64,000 nucleotides of DNA from Neurospora crassa OR74A (taxonomy: Eukaryota > Ascomycota > Sordariomycetes > Sordariales > Sordariaceae). Below the pieces are notes generated by a model, which was given only the letters and a program-made list of their open reading frames with translations, did not search any database and had not been told where the DNA came from. The stretch's first letter is position 1; each line of letters opens with the position of its first letter. A program made the translations under genes and the position numbers. Of the stretch, positions 12,484 to 22,712 are shown in pieces. The stretch is taken from assembly GCF_000182925.2 (NCBI RefSeq), contig NC_026503.1, positions 5,208,001 to 5,272,000 on the forward strand. The letters run 5' to 3'.

Positions 12484-13879
12484 TTGGACTTGTGTGCTTT
12501 CCTATGGTATGGGTCTTAGTGCTTTTTGTCTGGGAGGTTGGTTTAGATTATTGTGATGCTAGCTCACTGCTTGTGGTTTGGGTGTCCTGGTGGTTTCTTT
12601 TTGTACCTAAGTTTAAGGTTGGTCTATCTTCGCCTTCGCTTGGTTGCTTGGTTGATGGGCTATCTGGTGGAAGAGATCGTAGTGGTGGAATTAGGGGGAT
12701 ATTTATATATTTCCGAGGAGGAACTATCGGGCATCATTTGTGGTCCTTGGACTACTTCGTTTACACCCCATGAAGGGAGGTGAAAGGCTTCAGAGAACTA
12801 CTGTGAAGTTCGTTGATTGAGCCCCTTGAAGAGTCGGGTTGCCCTCGTACCGGAAACAGGAAAGAATAGATCGGCCTCCGTGCTCCATGAGAAGCGAACA
12901 GGTTGCTCATGTTCGATCACTTCACTCAACCTCCATCTATTATTTGTCCCATTCACATGCCCTCCACTTTGCAAGAGTTGAATCTCAAACAATTTGAGAT
13001 CAGTCCCTCATCGCAAGATCGAAGGGCCGTGGACAGAGGTTTCCTGCTTCCTATGGCCTACGTCTAGAGGTATTCATCGACGCCGCTCAATCCTGTCCTC
13101 CCGCCTACCGCAAAGACCCTTCACGGTCACATTTTGAACCGATCATCTCTGTCCCTCTAGAAGTCAATTCACCGTGTGCCCAGCAGAGAATTTTATCCCA
13201 AACGGATCCTGTAGTTTCCGTCCTTTCAGGAGAAGGACCTCAAGAAAGCTCAAGGAGCCTCAGCGCAATGGGAGACTTGGTCCTGATCATAGAGCGGATA
13301 GACCATTGGGGGCTGGATTGGTCGCTGTAAAGGATCATGTGCATGGCTTGAGTGCTATTGGGCAGTCTGGAGGGTATGCCGGGACACATCTTGCCCATCC
13401 GCCATGTTGACGACACTCGATGGTAGTTTTGACGTGGATGTATGTCCGTGAGACTACCCAACTCCTACATCCCATAGTTCGTATCATTACACCAATTATT
13501 TGTAGTCAGATCCAATCAAGCTCCTAATTCATCGCTGGAGAGGAGGAAGATGATGAAGCCTTGTACAGAGCGGAAGGTGCTTTAGCGACACATAGAGTAA
13601 CGAGATGTGGTTTTAAACATCCAGCTTTGCCAGTAGGAACATTAAATCAGTCAGTGTTTGTTTACATTACATACTAAGTTGATGACTACCTACCTACCTA
13701 CCTACCTTATCCAAGAGTGATTGCCTTCCAAGCCCCCATGTTGCCAATTGTGACACCCAGCCGCACCATTCCTGTTTCCATGCCATGCCCAATGAGTAAA
13801 AAACACCAAACATACGCTCACCCAAACACCAACAAGCCTAAATCACATCGTTGGTAAACCCAAGACCTTCATATCATCA
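12484..13879. other. Intergenic, nothing recognised except short tandem motif
   Basis: No frame here is convincing. A perfect ACCT tandem array lies at about 13687-13706. The right end borders the 3' end of atg17. Confidence 0.45.
13687..13706. repeat. ACCT tandem repeat
   Basis: This short perfect tetranucleotide array (ctacctacctacctacct) is one of many CCTA/TAGG-rich motifs that recur between the genes of this window. Confidence 0.8.
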
Positions 13880-15586
13880 TCAAAACGGTCGTTCCCCGGC
13901 CGACCCGGGTCCATTCAACGGCATCTTTCTTGGGGTCGGCGTGCTCGGCTCTGTTTCCCTCTCATACGCAGTCTCAACTTTGCCCTCATTCTCAGGTTCT
14001 CCATGTGCTTCCATCTCATACGATCCCTCTCTGGTGTCCTCCAACGGAACGACGGCCCATCTCCCCAAGGGCCTATCCACCACCCCCCACAAATCCGCCG
14101 GCACATAATCGCCCACTTCCAACCGGAAATGCTCTCTCTCCCTCTTGTCCGCCTCCACCAGCTTGTCCACCTGCTCCTTCGCTTTCCTCCATATGCTGTC
14201 AATCTTGCCCTCCACCGCTCTTCGTCGTTCCACTTCGAGCAGTAAGCCGCCATAAGCATTCAGGAACCCTTCGTAGAACTTCTTGAGCTCGTCCATCTTT
14301 GACACGTTCTCGTCAATCGTCTCCTTCTCGTCCTCCCATCTCTGCATAAATTCGGCCTCGGCGGCAACATACGAGGACGCCCGGGCACCGACCTCCTCGA
14401 GCATGGAGAAGCATGTGAGCGTAGCGGCGTGGGAGGCTCGGCTGGCTGAGAAGAGCGAATGGAGAGATGCATGGTCCATCTCCATTTGTTGCAGCACGTT
14501 GTGGATATCGGCAACCACGTCATCGACCTCGGCGGCATCGCGCATCACGACGTGTAGTAGTTCCTGGCGCTCGAGAGGGTCCATGGGTTCAAAGGCCGAC
14601 GGGCCCGACTCGGATTCCTGGGCGGAGATGACGCCTGATATGGACACTGGAGCCTGGTCCTCGTCTGACGATGTGGCTTCTGCTGCGCGCCGGCGGGCCA
14701 AAGCAGCCCCGCCTTCGGTGGTGCGCACGGCGGTTACGCACATGTCGAAGTGCCGAGTCAAAGAGGAGAGATGTTCGGCCATGAGGTGGGAGCCCTCGGA
14801 CAAGGCGGAGAGCAGGTTGGGTATGGATCGCTGGTCGGGGGGATACCCGTCGGGGGTTGTAGTGGTTGGGTTGGCGAGGGAGGCGGCAGCGGCCATGGCA
14901 TCGGTGAGGGTACGCAGGTCGGTGTCGAAGCGGAGGAGATCGCCGTCGAACGAGGTCTTGGCTGCTGAAAGCTCGTGGATGCTCTCCTTCAACGCGTCGC
15001 GTACCTGCTCGACGATCTTGGGGTCGACAAAGTCTAACAGGCACTTGGGCTCCTCGCCCGGCTGGCGGAAAACGTTTTCGACTGTGGTCTTGCGCAGAAC
15101 TTGCATGATTTTCTCAAGTCGGCCGTCGGCAGTGTCGAGGGTGCGAATGATGTGCTTGAAATCGCGAGTGCCGTTATCATAGGCGCGCGCCATGCCCCGG
15201 CGGAGCTGGTGAAGAATGTGAAGCTCTTGGAGAATGCCGTGGCGCAGGAAGGCGGTCTGCGCCGAGAGGATGACGAATTCTTGGTGCATCTGGCGTGCCG
15301 AGGTCGCCAGGTCGTTGGCGCGCAGGACAAGGGTCATGGAGGAGAGGGACTGTTTGGCGGCGAGGAGGTGCTTGACGAGGACTTCAACGGGCACGTCGTC
15401 GGCGTTGAACTCGGACGAGTCGGCCCCGTCCTCAAGCTCGTGGCCTGGTGACTCGGGGGATAGTGCTGGGGCGGCGGCGGCGGCGGCATCGTGAAGGGAC
15501 GTTCGTGAGGGCCGTCTTGGTTGGGGGGCGTCATCGGGTGAGAGTGCTGCTGGTGGGCTGGGAGAGTGGGAGTGGAAGCTCGCCAT
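13880..15586 (-). CDS. atg17: Autophagy scaffold protein Atg17
   Basis: The protein is 568 aa and intron-free. Atg17 forms the scaffold of the phagophore assembly site with Atg29/Atg31 and recruits Atg13-Atg1. After a Pro/Ser/Ala-rich N-terminus of about 60 residues comes the all-helical family domain, with segments characteristic of fungal Atg17: 'LVKHLLAAKQSLSSM', the RLEKI...LRKTTVE region, and PGEEPKCLLDFVD. A late coiled-coil segment rich in Glu/Lys ends with FRLEVGDYVPADLWG. The variable acidic tail ends in GERPF. The frame is open to 15898, but the ATG at 15586 (MASFHSHS) is the first good start, directly after a TGAC repeat in the leader. The length fits the family in Sordariomycetes. 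Confidence 0.92.
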   Translation of the reverse strand: MASFHSHSPSPPAALSPDDAPQPRRPSRTSLHDAAAAAAPALSPESPGHELEDGADSSEFNADDVPVEVLVKHLLAAKQSLSSMTLVLRANDLATSARQMHQEFVILSAQTAFLRHGILQELHILHQLRRGMARAYDNGTRDFKHIIRTLDTADGRLEKIMQVLRKTTVENVFRQPGEEPKCLLDFVDPKIVEQVRDALKESIHELSAAKTSFDGDLLRFDTDLRTLTDAMAAAASLANPTTTTPDGYPPDQRSIPNLLSALSEGSHLMAEHLSSLTRHFDMCVTAVRTTEGGAALARRRAAEATSSDEDQAPVSISGVISAQESESGPSAFEPMDPLERQELLHVVMRDAAEVDDVVADIHNVLQQMEMDHASLHSLFSASRASHAATLTCFSMLEEVGARASSYVAAEAEFMQRWEDEKETIDENVSKMDELKKFYEGFLNAYGGLLLEVERRRAVEGKIDSIWRKAKEQVDKLVEADKREREHFRLEVGDYVPADLWGVVDRPLGRWAVVPLEDTREGSYEMEAHGEPENEGKVETAYERETEPSTPTPRKMPLNGPGSAGERPF

Positions 15587-15596
15587 TGTGACTGAG

Positions 15597-15626
15597 TGAC
15601 TGACTGACTGACTGACTGACTGACTG
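15597..15626. repeat. TGAC microsatellite in the atg17 leader
   Basis: Seven perfect TGAC units plus TG lie 11-40 bases upstream of the atg17 start codon. They probably fall in the 5' untranslated region. Read through in the atg17 frame they would add a Ser/Gln/Val repeat, which supports starting the protein at 15586. Confidence 0.85.
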
Positions 15627-16168
15627 GGTTGCGAATGTCTTAACGTCGTGGCCTGGGGTGGAAGAGCCGGTCGTGGTTGGTGAGGGTGGTTCAGTGCATG
15701 TTGGGTGAATGGTAGTATCGACTCGCTGACCAGCAGGAGGATCGGATGAAGGTAGTGGTACCTAGGTAGGCTGGGCTGTAAGGAGTGAGAGACTGGAAGA
15801 CTTTGTTGACACGGGATTGGGAGAAACGAAGGAGATGGAGATGCCGCGGCCGAGTATCCTGGGTGGTGACGGAGGAGAGAAGTGGAAGGTCCATCCAATA
15901 TGTCACCGAGACAACGAAGTGGAACGCCGGGCGCCGCGTCATGTCATTGCGGGGGTGCTGTTTAACCCACTGTAACCACCGACAGCTGCAGTGGGTTGTA
16001 GTGCATTAATGCCTGACTGTCATGTGACTTGGACTCCAATGAACGGCAGGACCCCCACGTGATCCTCTTATTTGTTTACATACCGTGACCTCTACCAACT
16101 CTTTTGTCGGAAATTCCACACTGCCGTGAACGTTAACAACCAAGCAACATCATTTGACTCACCATATC

Positions 16169-17219
16169 ATGTCCTCCCCGCTTGCTGGTACCGATGAGCT
16201 CACACATTCGCGGCCTAAGAGGCAGTTGACGGACACCTGGCGATACTACGATCCGGAGGAAATGTACCCGCCGTTGAGACCTTCTAAGGAACTACTAGAG
16301 ATGGAATGGGCAGCGCGCTTCAAGACCATCACTCCATGTGGGCGCAAACAGGCACCTTCCAGTCCATCACCAAAGGCGCTCTCGCCCATTTGGCACTTCT
16401 TACCTGTGGAGCTTGTGCAACGAATTCTTCATGAGCTTGTCAGTATCCATCTCCAAAACATTGGCTCGGACCCGTTTTATCCCTGGGAGACTCTCCGCCA
16501 GCTGAACCACCACCAAAGGCGGCGCATCGGTGCGCTATACTGACATCTCTTACTCCCCATCTTGCGCCTGGGACGTGAGGTAGAGTTTTACCCCACTACA
16601 AACCGTCCAGAAATCACAGGCATCGCCACCGGTTTGTGCTTCTTTCGTGGGTGGCCGACCAAGGTGAAGGTGAAGCTTACGATTCCACCAACGACACTAT
16701 AACCTTGCGTCTAGCTGAGTGCGTAGTGGGCTATGCATACATGTATCCGGAAGACATGGAGTCCCCCTTTCTTGGGGACTGTGACTATTCGGGCTTTGAG
16801 TTTGATACCTCAAAAGGATGGAAGAGATATGTTGACAGCTTCCCACACGGTGGACTTTACCTTGACCCACAGCCCCATTACTCCTTCACTCTGGAATTTA
16901 TTTCTGATCTGTACAGGTCTGGTGGATGAGGGGGAAAATACCGGCCAGCCATCTTCCGGACGTCCAATATGATGATTCCGACAATGACTCGATCAATGTC
17001 AGCTCCAGCCAACTCATTGGCAGCTTGATTCGGGCCTGGAAGAAAGGCCACATATGGGGAGATATTGGGAAACTCCATATGCTTTCACTAGCCTGGTCGG
17101 ACCATTGTCACCGTCTTCTCTCGGTAGGAGAAGGATATGGGCATCTGCAAACCACTATGGGAGGGGAGGGAGGTTCAGAAGGGGAAGATTCAGAGGGGGG
17201 AAAAGATTCAGAATGGTAG
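16169..17219 (+). pseudogene. F-box-like paralogue A, probably broken
   Basis: The first frame starts at ATG 16169 and runs to a TGA at 16541-16543. It contains the motif LPVELVQRILHEL shared with paralogues B, C, D and E. After this stop the same frame continues with plausible protein (HLLLPILRLG... to about 16708), and the stop sits where the relatives have a Tyr-x-x-His/Glu-Trp-Leu segment, so TGG to TGA is a simple explanation. Further coding-like stretches follow in two other frames (16636-16929 and 16926-17219). Introns could explain part of this: a GTGAGG...CACAG candidate lies near 16574-16618. The stop and the frame changes make a decayed gene more likely. It is the only copy of the cluster on the plus strand. 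Confidence 0.5.
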
Positions 17220-18159
17220 CGCCCTTCACCAGCCGCCCCCCAGGAGGCCCGTTTGTTGGCCAGTTCCGCACGACTTGTCCTGCAGTCATGCCCGTTGGCT
17301 TGGAGCGAACAAAGGCTAATGACCAACAGCGACCGCTGGCCCATCCTCGACTAACCAGCCGACCAAAGCATGTTGTGACCTGTGCAACACGAGCTTTGCC
17401 GTCAGCGTCGGTAAATTCGTAGCCATGATCTTCATCTTGCATCTTTAACTGGCTGAGTGCCAATGTCAGACATGTCGCCAAGCCGAATCCGCACTAGACA
17501 GAATGTTAGCTCCAAGAAGAGACTTACAAGGCCGACAAGTCCGATTCATCTGATGATCTGCGACTCCAAATCCCGATTGGCGATCTATTTACGGCGCGGG
17601 CGGTTCGGTCGTAAGCCCATCGAACCCTGTTTCTCGTTGTCTTACGTCACGAGCCGTGGTCTAGTTATATGCCACTTCAGTTTTTAGGGGTCACCTTTGT
17701 CGTGTGAGCTACGCCATTTGCTGACAGACCTGTTGTGTTGCATAAGCCGCAATGCTCGCTCTAATTGAACAGCGGGAAGGAGATGCTCGGAGAAATTGCC
17801 GGTGATGAGGAAAGATGGAGTCCGTGATGGATGGGTACGGTACACCAAATGGGGAGTGGGAAAGGGAAGGTGAGTATGGATAGTCAGATGCCCATGCCAA
17901 TTGCCACAATGATTGCCAAAGATGACCCGTCACCGACTCGCCGTTCGTGTCACGCAAAGAAAGATGGTTCCACATCGGGATATGCTGTGGACCGGAAGAC
18001 AACATTTAAAGTGAGGAGCCCTCGTCGACTGCTCGAGTTGAAATGATCGTTATCCCATCTACTACAGGTATCAATATTACTGCATCAAGATCCTTCCTCG
18101 GACTTTTATCTCCTAATTCGCAGCACGCACTAAACCTTTTTGACGAAACGGAAAGCACA
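17220..18159. other. Intergenic
   Basis: This is the space between F-box-like remnant A and the small secreted-protein gene. Short overlapping frames only. The last 150 bases should hold the promoter of the 18160 gene. Confidence 0.45.
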
Positions 18160-18692
18160 ATGAAGTTCTCAGTCCTCCCCTCCACCGTCTTCCTCGCCTT
18201 CACAACTGGCGCCCTTGCAGCTCCCCAACCCATCCTCATCAACGCCAGGCAAAAGTAAGCCGAGCCCCCCTCCCTTCCTCCCGCACTCTTCTTTCTATTC
18301 CACAAAACTGACTCCTCTCTCCATCTTTGAGCTCCCAGCCACCACTCACAAACCCCAACCCCAACGCCTCTCTCCAACCTTTTCTCTCCTCCACCTCCTG
18401 CTCCGGCCCCCCTTCCCAGGTCCTGATTCCCGTCTCCTACGCCACGTTGTCCCCGGATACCACTCTCTCCCAAGGATGTTACGAGTTTGTCGACAATGGC
18501 GTGTCGACGCCCGTCCAGTCGGTCAGGATCACGGGTGTCTGGCCGGAGACGAATAAGTGCTTGCTGAGGTTCTATGAGGAGGCGGGTTGCCCTGCTGAGA
18601 GCGCGTTTGGGACGGTGGCGCCGAATACTTGTGGGAGCTTTGTTGGGGGGAGGGGTATTGGCAGTTATCAAGTTGTTTGTCAGAGCACTTAG
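18160..18692 (+). CDS. Small secreted cysteine-containing protein
   Basis: The ATG at 18160 opens a typical signal peptide (MKFSVLPSTVFLAFTTGALA, cleavage likely before APQP). A donor GTAAGC follows at about 18254. The coding frame resumes near 18331-18340 and ends at TAG 18692. The mature part has about six cysteines spread through it (SC, GCYEF, KCLLRF, GCP, TCG, VCQ), fitting three disulfides in a protein of about 130 residues. The splice acceptor is not certain: the one that keeps frame is a weak GAG site near 18330. The family is unknown; a small secreted effector-like or cell-surface protein is inferred. It lies inside the F-box-like cluster but is unrelated to it. Confidence 0.6.
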
Positions 18693-18701
18693 AGGTCTGG
18701 T

Positions 18702-18723
18702 AGTGGTGGTGGTGGTGGTGGTG
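18702..18723. repeat. GGT/GTG microsatellite
   Basis: A (GTG)n array lies directly after the stop codon of the small secreted-protein gene, probably in its 3' untranslated region. Confidence 0.8.
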
Positions 18724-18751
18724 TTACATGTAAGGTTCTTGTGGAATGTGT

Positions 18752-19600
18752 TCAAAGTCGTGTTTCCTCTGTCTCATAGAGAAACCAGTTCACCATCCCC
18801 GTGATAAAATCCTCCCAGCTGAACCGGATGTACCTGCCATCTTCAGACACCTCCAAGCCCTCCAGATTCACTGAACCCTTACGGAGATTGTACATGTCCA
18901 AGCCGCGGTGAAACTGGATAACGTTTTGCTGCCAAGTTCTCGCACGAACCCCCACGATCAAGTAGCTCGAAGTTCTGTCCGCAACATAATCGTCCCAAGC
19001 GTCCAGGAGATCGTCCATCATTTCCTCTATGGTCATGTCACCTGCCGCGACGAATCCGTTTTCTTCAGGCTTGTAGAGAAAGAAGGTAACCTTCTTATCG
19101 GGGCCAAGCCTCGTCAAAGCGTGATAATCTTCAGACTCGGGAAAGTGAAAGTAACGAAGAAAGGGGGTATCAAACTCGGCATCAAGGCACAGGTAGAGCG
19201 TTACCCTGGTCAGCCACTCGTCTAGGAAGTGGCGCTCAATGAGATGTCTCTGACGTCTGAAAAGAGACTCACGGCGAAGGTTCCAGGTTATGAAAGAAAT
19301 TCCATTCTTGATGCCGATGTCGGGTGACATGGCCACGAAGTTTCCTTCAGTATCAAACTCGCATTCGTCGTTGAAAAAACACTTGTTGATGAAGCCCTCG
19401 ATGAGGTGATTGAAAATCTTTTGTACCAGTTCAATTGGGAGCTCTCTCCATTTTGTCGACATGATTACTCGCTCGTTGTCCCACAGATAAGTATCAGCGG
19501 GCCATGTGGTAGATAGCCTCAAAGTTCCAGGGGAGTGAGGCGAGGGCTCAGAGGAAAGCTCGGGGTGAGGCTCAGGAGAATGCTCATGAGTGCCTTCCAT
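18752..19600 (-). CDS. F-box-like protein, paralogue B
   Basis: The protein is 282 aa and intron-free, starting at ATG 19600 (MEGTHEHS); the frame is open upstream but without ATG. After a Pro/Ser/Glu-rich N-terminus it has the F-box-type motif LPIELVQKIFNHLI at about residues 52-65. A conserved block follows: R-R-x-S-L-F-R-R-Q-R-H-L-I-E-R-H-F, then an EWLTRVTLYL strand. The C-terminal motif LEGLEVSEDGRYIRFSWEDF is also found in paralogues C and D. F-box proteins bring substrates to SCF ubiquitin ligases through Skp1; here only the short leucine-rich motif supports that role. It is the most intact copy, with no sign of damage. Confidence 0.72.
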   Translation of the reverse strand: MEGTHEHSPEPHPELSSEPSPHSPGTLRLSTTWPADTYLWDNERVIMSTKWRELPIELVQKIFNHLIEGFINKCFFNDECEFDTEGNFVAMSPDIGIKNGISFITWNLRRESLFRRQRHLIERHFLDEWLTRVTLYLCLDAEFDTPFLRYFHFPESEDYHALTRLGPDKKVTFFLYKPEENGFVAAGDMTIEEMMDDLLDAWDDYVADRTSSYLIVGVRARTWQQNVIQFHRGLDMYNLRKGSVNLEGLEVSEDGRYIRFSWEDFITGMVNWFLYETEETRL

Positions 19601-20582
19601 TGCAATGAAGGAGAGTTGGGTTGGTAGATGTGATGAGCGTCGATTTGCGCAAATGATACCTTCAGCGACGTTTCTCAGAGTCAAGCGGGATGATGGCCCG
19701 GTTGCTTCAATGATTAGGTAGGTGCTCTTTGACGCTTTGGTTGCTGTGCAGCAGCAAAAGCTGTGTTGGTACCTACCTAACTCTGAACCTGAGACGGATG
19801 CCAGCTATATATACCTAGCCTAGGGTAGGTAGGTAGCTGGCAAAATCAAAAACCCACGATCTGGAAATACTAAAGTTCTGGTGATTGCCAAACCGTTGTC
19901 ACAGGGAATTACTGGTCAAACGGAGACAGTGTGGCCTGCAGGGCAAAGGATTTGAACCGGGAAACACGCGGATCGATGCAGGCGGTCTACACTACTTACA
20001 TACAGGTAAGTTGCTCACCTACCTCTACGCAGACCATAGCAGAGTGTTCTCAAAAGACAATTAGTCGATTAGTAAGGCTGATAGACTGAACCAAATAGCA
20101 AGTGGAAAGCAAAGTTGCGGGCAAGGCGGCAAAGGTTACCAGGGGCAGGGGCACGCTGCATTCTTCTGTAAGGAAGTTTGGCTCTGTTCCTGCCAATTCC
20201 AACTAACTCCTGCTCATTGTGCATTACTGCTACCACCGATCCCTCAGAGGCCTGTACTATCCCACGGCATTCAGCTTTCCCTCGCCATCAACAAGTCCGT
20301 TAACAAATGACAATCTGGCCACGCAAACCAGAAGCCCTTTCAATCTTGTACCATCTGCAGACCCTTCCTGTCGAGAATGTGTCTAGCACAATCATACAAT
20401 AACTGATCCGTGTCACAACTAAATGCATTTTGGTATAAATGAGAAGTACCAGGCAACATGAACATCCAATGTCACCTGAGGTAGAAATACCCTGGTGCCA
20501 GGTCCAACTTATGGCTCGGGCATGAACCACCCAACCAAAACTGAGTCTACTGGTGGCGGCAGTAACGGTAGATCATTGTCAT
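19601..20582. other. Intergenic
   Basis: Promoter side of paralogue B and downstream side of paralogue C. It contains TACCTACC and GGTAGGTAGGTAG motifs at about 19770-19832. No gene recognised. Confidence 0.45.
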
Positions 20583-21326
20583 CTACAACAACCACTGGGG
20601 CATCTTCCATATCTCCAGAATGCGGGTGATCACCATTGTCATCAATTTCTTCCACGGAAAGCTGATGCGAAGCCCGCCCTTTGACACCTCCCAGCCTTCC
20701 AGACGCAGTTCAATCGAATCCTTACGCGTTCCATCCGGGGCTTCAATGTGAAGTAGCGGCCACTCATTGTTGGTCGCGTTCATTAGCCTATTCCAAGTAT
20801 GAAGGATGGAAGCGCGGGGAGGGTCCCTTCCTCGAGGTCTGGAAACAAACTCGAAGGTGGCCTTTCCGGTCTCGAGAACACCATTGTCGTTAGGCGTGAG
20901 CCGAAAAGGATCTGGTGAGAAGATACCAGGAAAGTTGTGGGCGTGTATATATGTACCACCGTGGAGGGAGCGATATCTCATTCCGGGCATCATGTGATCT
21001 TGCACGTTTATATTGAACCGCACTCGGTTCAGCCAGTGATTATAAAAATAACGCTCAATAAGGTGCTTCTGGCATCTGGAAAGGCTATCCCGTCGGAAGT
21101 TGAACCAAGCATCCTTGAGGATAGCGGCATTTGTAGTGGTAGAGTATATGTCGGAAGCTCGGCAGGAGATAAGGAGGTTTGTGATGAAGTGGTCGAGGAT
21201 TTGTTGGACGAGTTCGATGGGGAGGAGTTGCCAGATTGATAAAAGTTCTAGTGCGTCCGGTAATCTCGTGTGCGGAGATGGAAGGGGCTGAGTGAACGTG
21301 GACTGAGGTGACATGGAAGGCTCCAT
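20583..21326 (-). CDS. F-box-like protein, paralogue C
   Basis: The protein is 247 aa with its start at ATG 21326 (MEPSMSPQ); upstream in-frame sequence lacks ATG. It carries LLPIELVQQILDHFI near residue 35, then the family block RRDSLSRCQKHLIERYFYNHWLNRV. Near the C-terminus is LEGWEVSKGGLRISFPWKKL, matching paralogues B and D. There are no introns and no stops. It is in the same orientation as B and D, so tandem duplication followed by divergence is the simplest history. Function beyond a likely Skp1-binding adaptor is unknown. Confidence 0.7.
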   Translation of the reverse strand: MEPSMSPQSTFTQPLPSPHTRLPDALELLSIWQLLPIELVQQILDHFITNLLISCRASDIYSTTTNAAILKDAWFNFRRDSLSRCQKHLIERYFYNHWLNRVRFNINVQDHMMPGMRYRSLHGGTYIHAHNFPGIFSPDPFRLTPNDNGVLETGKATFEFVSRPRGRDPPRASILHTWNRLMNATNNEWPLLHIEAPDGTRKDSIELRLEGWEVSKGGLRISFPWKKLMTMVITRILEIWKMPQWLL

Positions 21327-21690
21327 GTTATCCGCAATCCGAGAGAAACAGAGAAAGATTGGAGAGATGAACGAAAGGCACCAAGAAGGTTGGAGTACAG
21401 AGAAAAGAAAGACAAATGACAAGAAGAAGGAGCACAGAAGATCAACGAAGGGATGGAAGCAATACCTCGTGCGATAAATACCCCTACGTGGGTATCTCTA
21501 GAGGTACTTGGCCATATGATGACGTGTCCTCGCGAGAAAGGCCAATTGTCACCTGGCATGCGAGCCAACAATTCCCCTGTACATCGTTGCAACCATCCCA
21601 TATGCCTCCGCAATGACTTCCACGCGCATCATTACAGCCGCTCTATGCCCTTCATCCTCAGTGTCCTAGACATCTCCTCACTGATTGTCC

Positions 21691-22605
21691 TCAAATCATC
21701 CCATTATTTCGACTCATCCCAATCATCCAGTCCTCATCTTCGCTCACGTCCACTCCCGGTTCAGGAACGTAAGTGTACCCGTTGTACAATCCGAACTTCA
21801 ACAAGACCTTGCTCATCAGCTTTTTCCAGTTGAACTGCACCCGCCGAACATGGTCCAACACCTCCAAACTCTTCAGCACGACTTCGCTCTCTCTTGTCCA
21901 CAAATTATCCTCGGGTCCCGACTCGAGAGTCTGCTCCTTGGTGCGCAGCGTCAGGCCGAGTCGTTCTGTCTTCCCCTTGAGCACCTTCGCCCACGTGTTC
22001 TCGACACGGGGCAGAATTTCCGGTACATTGCCGAATTCCCGCTTCGAGGTCTCTCCGTTCGAGTTTTCGCGAGCTGACCGCACTGCACCCCGTAGAAAGA
22101 AGGTGACCTTCTCCTCCGCGTCTGCCTCGGCACCACCATCCCCACCTTCCTTGAATTCAACTTCTGGCAGCGCCATTGCAAGATCCTTGCCTTCGGGGCA
22201 GGAGAGATATCGACAGTACAGCATCCTCCGCGAGGTGCTGTACATGTTTGGGTCCAGGTACAGGTAAATCGTGATCCTGCTGAGCCAGTGGTCGCGGTAG
22301 TGGCGCTCAATGCGGCGCTTCTGGCAGCTGAAGAGCGGGATGTGGCGATATTTTGTCCATGGGTCCAACGGCTGGGGTAGTTCGTCTCTGGGAATCTCGT
22401 CCTCAGATCTCCAGTCTATGTCATGATCGCCGGGAAGGTCGTCGATGAAATGGTTCAGGACTTGTTGGATGAGTTCGGATGGAAGCTTCCTCAGAGTTGT
22501 GGAGACAGTTGCGGTGCGGTCGACATTGCAAACGTTTGTGTATGCGAACTGGACTGCAGAAATCGTGAAGCTCAAAGATGTCGAACACGAAAGAAGTGCC
22601 TAAAC
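21691..22605 (-). CDS. F-box-like protein, paralogue D (5' end unclear)
   Basis: The open frame holds LPSELIQQVLNHFI followed by the family block CQKRRIERHYRDHWLSRITIYLYLD, and ends with LKSLEVLDHVRRVQFNWKKL plus a 40-residue acidic extension that B and C lack. There is no in-frame ATG before the F-box-like motif. The frame begins after a TAG at about 22606 that also reads as a splice acceptor (TTTAG), so a short first exon with ATG may lie just upstream. Otherwise the copy has lost its start. An internal insertion rich in Gly, Glu and Ala (about EGGDGGAEADAEE) separates the two conserved blocks. Confidence 0.6.
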
Positions 22606-22712
22606 ATGCAGGGCATGATGCCCTTTCAGGCCTGGCGCTGGCGCTGCTTAACCACAGGGTACCTCTACAGGGTTGGGGCCCAAGACATCTTGGTCGTATG
22701 CGATGCCTACCT

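Noticed and set aside
14283-15182. 299-codon plus-strand open frame
   Set aside because: Antisense to atg17; Ser/Arg-rich shadow translation without domain.
18006-18755. 249-codon minus-strand open frame
   Set aside because: It covers the secreted-protein gene in antisense, and its Arg/Gly/Thr-rich sequence includes translated microsatellite. The plus-strand gene with signal peptide is the better model.
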